Positions 63,466-64,000 of a DNA stretch of 64,000 nucleotides are shown here, one piece after another. Below the pieces are notes generated by a model, which was not told the DNA's origin, searched no databases, and saw nothing but the letters and a program-made list of their open reading frames with translations. The stretch comes from Plotosus lineatus. Taxonomy: Eukaryota > Chordata > Actinopteri > Siluriformes > Plotosidae. The stretch covers positions 52,563,496-52,627,495 of the forward strand of contig CM045732.1 of assembly GCA_024760905.1 (NCBI GenBank), given 5' to 3'. The translations under genes were made by a program, and so were the position numbers. The stretch's first letter is position 1, and every line of letters starts with the position of its first letter.

Positions 63466-64000
63466 GTAGCTACTCATATAAGACCTTTTATGTTATTAAA
63501 GTGGGTGCACAGAGACAGTTTTGCAACTTTTACTTAATATAGTTATCACTGGAGGAACCCTCTGTGTGATTGTGTGAACCGGTTATTTTTCCCTATTTGT
63601 TCTCTCCAATTTAAATCTTTGAATCTTGGACAGTCTGTCATTTCCACAAAGGTTGGTACAATTGCTTTCTTGATATACTGTATATGAATCCACAGCCAAA
63701 AAACATTTATTTTTAATTTGTTAGATGATCTAATAAATTTAGAAATGAGTCATAATGCATTTTGTTACATAATGTGTTTACTTTCAGTAACATACTTTGA
63801 AAACTTTTACTGTCATTATGTGACCAATAGATGGTGCCAGAATTTTAAGTTGTCTTTGTGTTGAGTTGTAATTTTTTTTTTTTTATTATTATTAAATTAT
63901 TTGTCATTTGATTGCACTGTAGTCTGCTTTTTACATTTATTCAAAATAGTCCACTGCACCCTATCATGTAAACCATCTAAATTGTGCAGCACCAATGAGA
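63466..64000. other. Intron after the last exon in the window
   Basis: AT-rich, no splice-bounded block with the expected next RALGAPA2 segment (after SEDQ), so the next exon is beyond the window. Confidence 0.55.

Overview
The window is vertebrate nuclear DNA, almost certainly from a teleost fish. It carries spliced exons with GT/AG borders, a vertebrate-specific gene, Tc1-like and pogo/Tigger-like DNA transposons, hAT fragments, RTE-like and Rex1/Babar-like LINEs, tRNA-headed SINEs and many long CA/TG arrays. There is no bacterial or organellar gene organisation, no CRISPR array and no operon.

One host gene crosses the whole window on the + strand: ralgapa2, the alpha-2 subunit of the Ral GTPase-activating complex. 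I place 24 exons between 4376 and 63465. Their 3,368 coding bases join in one frame (2 bases completing a split codon plus 1,122 codons) with no stop. The first exon(s) with the start codon lie upstream, and the C-terminal exons, including the Rap/Ran-GAP catalytic domain, lie downstream. Inside the cell the product would pair with RALGAPB, switch off RalA/RalB and be controlled by Akt. Akt-type motifs are visible in the exons at 43151 and 48415.

The rest is intron, heavily invaded by transposons. Region by region: 1-4375 is 5' intron with a foldback element and a Tigger-like MITE. 4487-7107 holds a young SINE with a perfect 18-bp target duplication. 7158-26660 is a 19.5-kb intron with SINEs, an RTE-like LINE nested in a MITE, a pogo-type transposase remnant, a Rex1-like LINE, a Tc1 copy, a second young SINE, more MITEs, and an 83-nt hairpin at 25005-25087 that resembles a microRNA precursor. 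26719-38705 holds Tc1 deletion derivatives, five MITEs and a LINE with a twin-priming (5' inversion) signature. 38706-48591 holds a MITE with a roughly 1-kb hairpin, a Tc1 copy and a LINE broken by a single frameshift. 48592-63465 holds more MITEs, SINEs and Tc1 relics among the serine-rich central exons.

I see no new protein-coding system. The parts most worth a second look are the microRNA-like hairpin, a superfamily of TA-flanked MITEs sharing one terminal-repeat pattern (two copies carry 38-bp arrays of CCAAT and GC boxes), SINEs whose 3' ends match the local LINE, dinucleotide arrays touching splice sites, and the long intronic inverted repeat.
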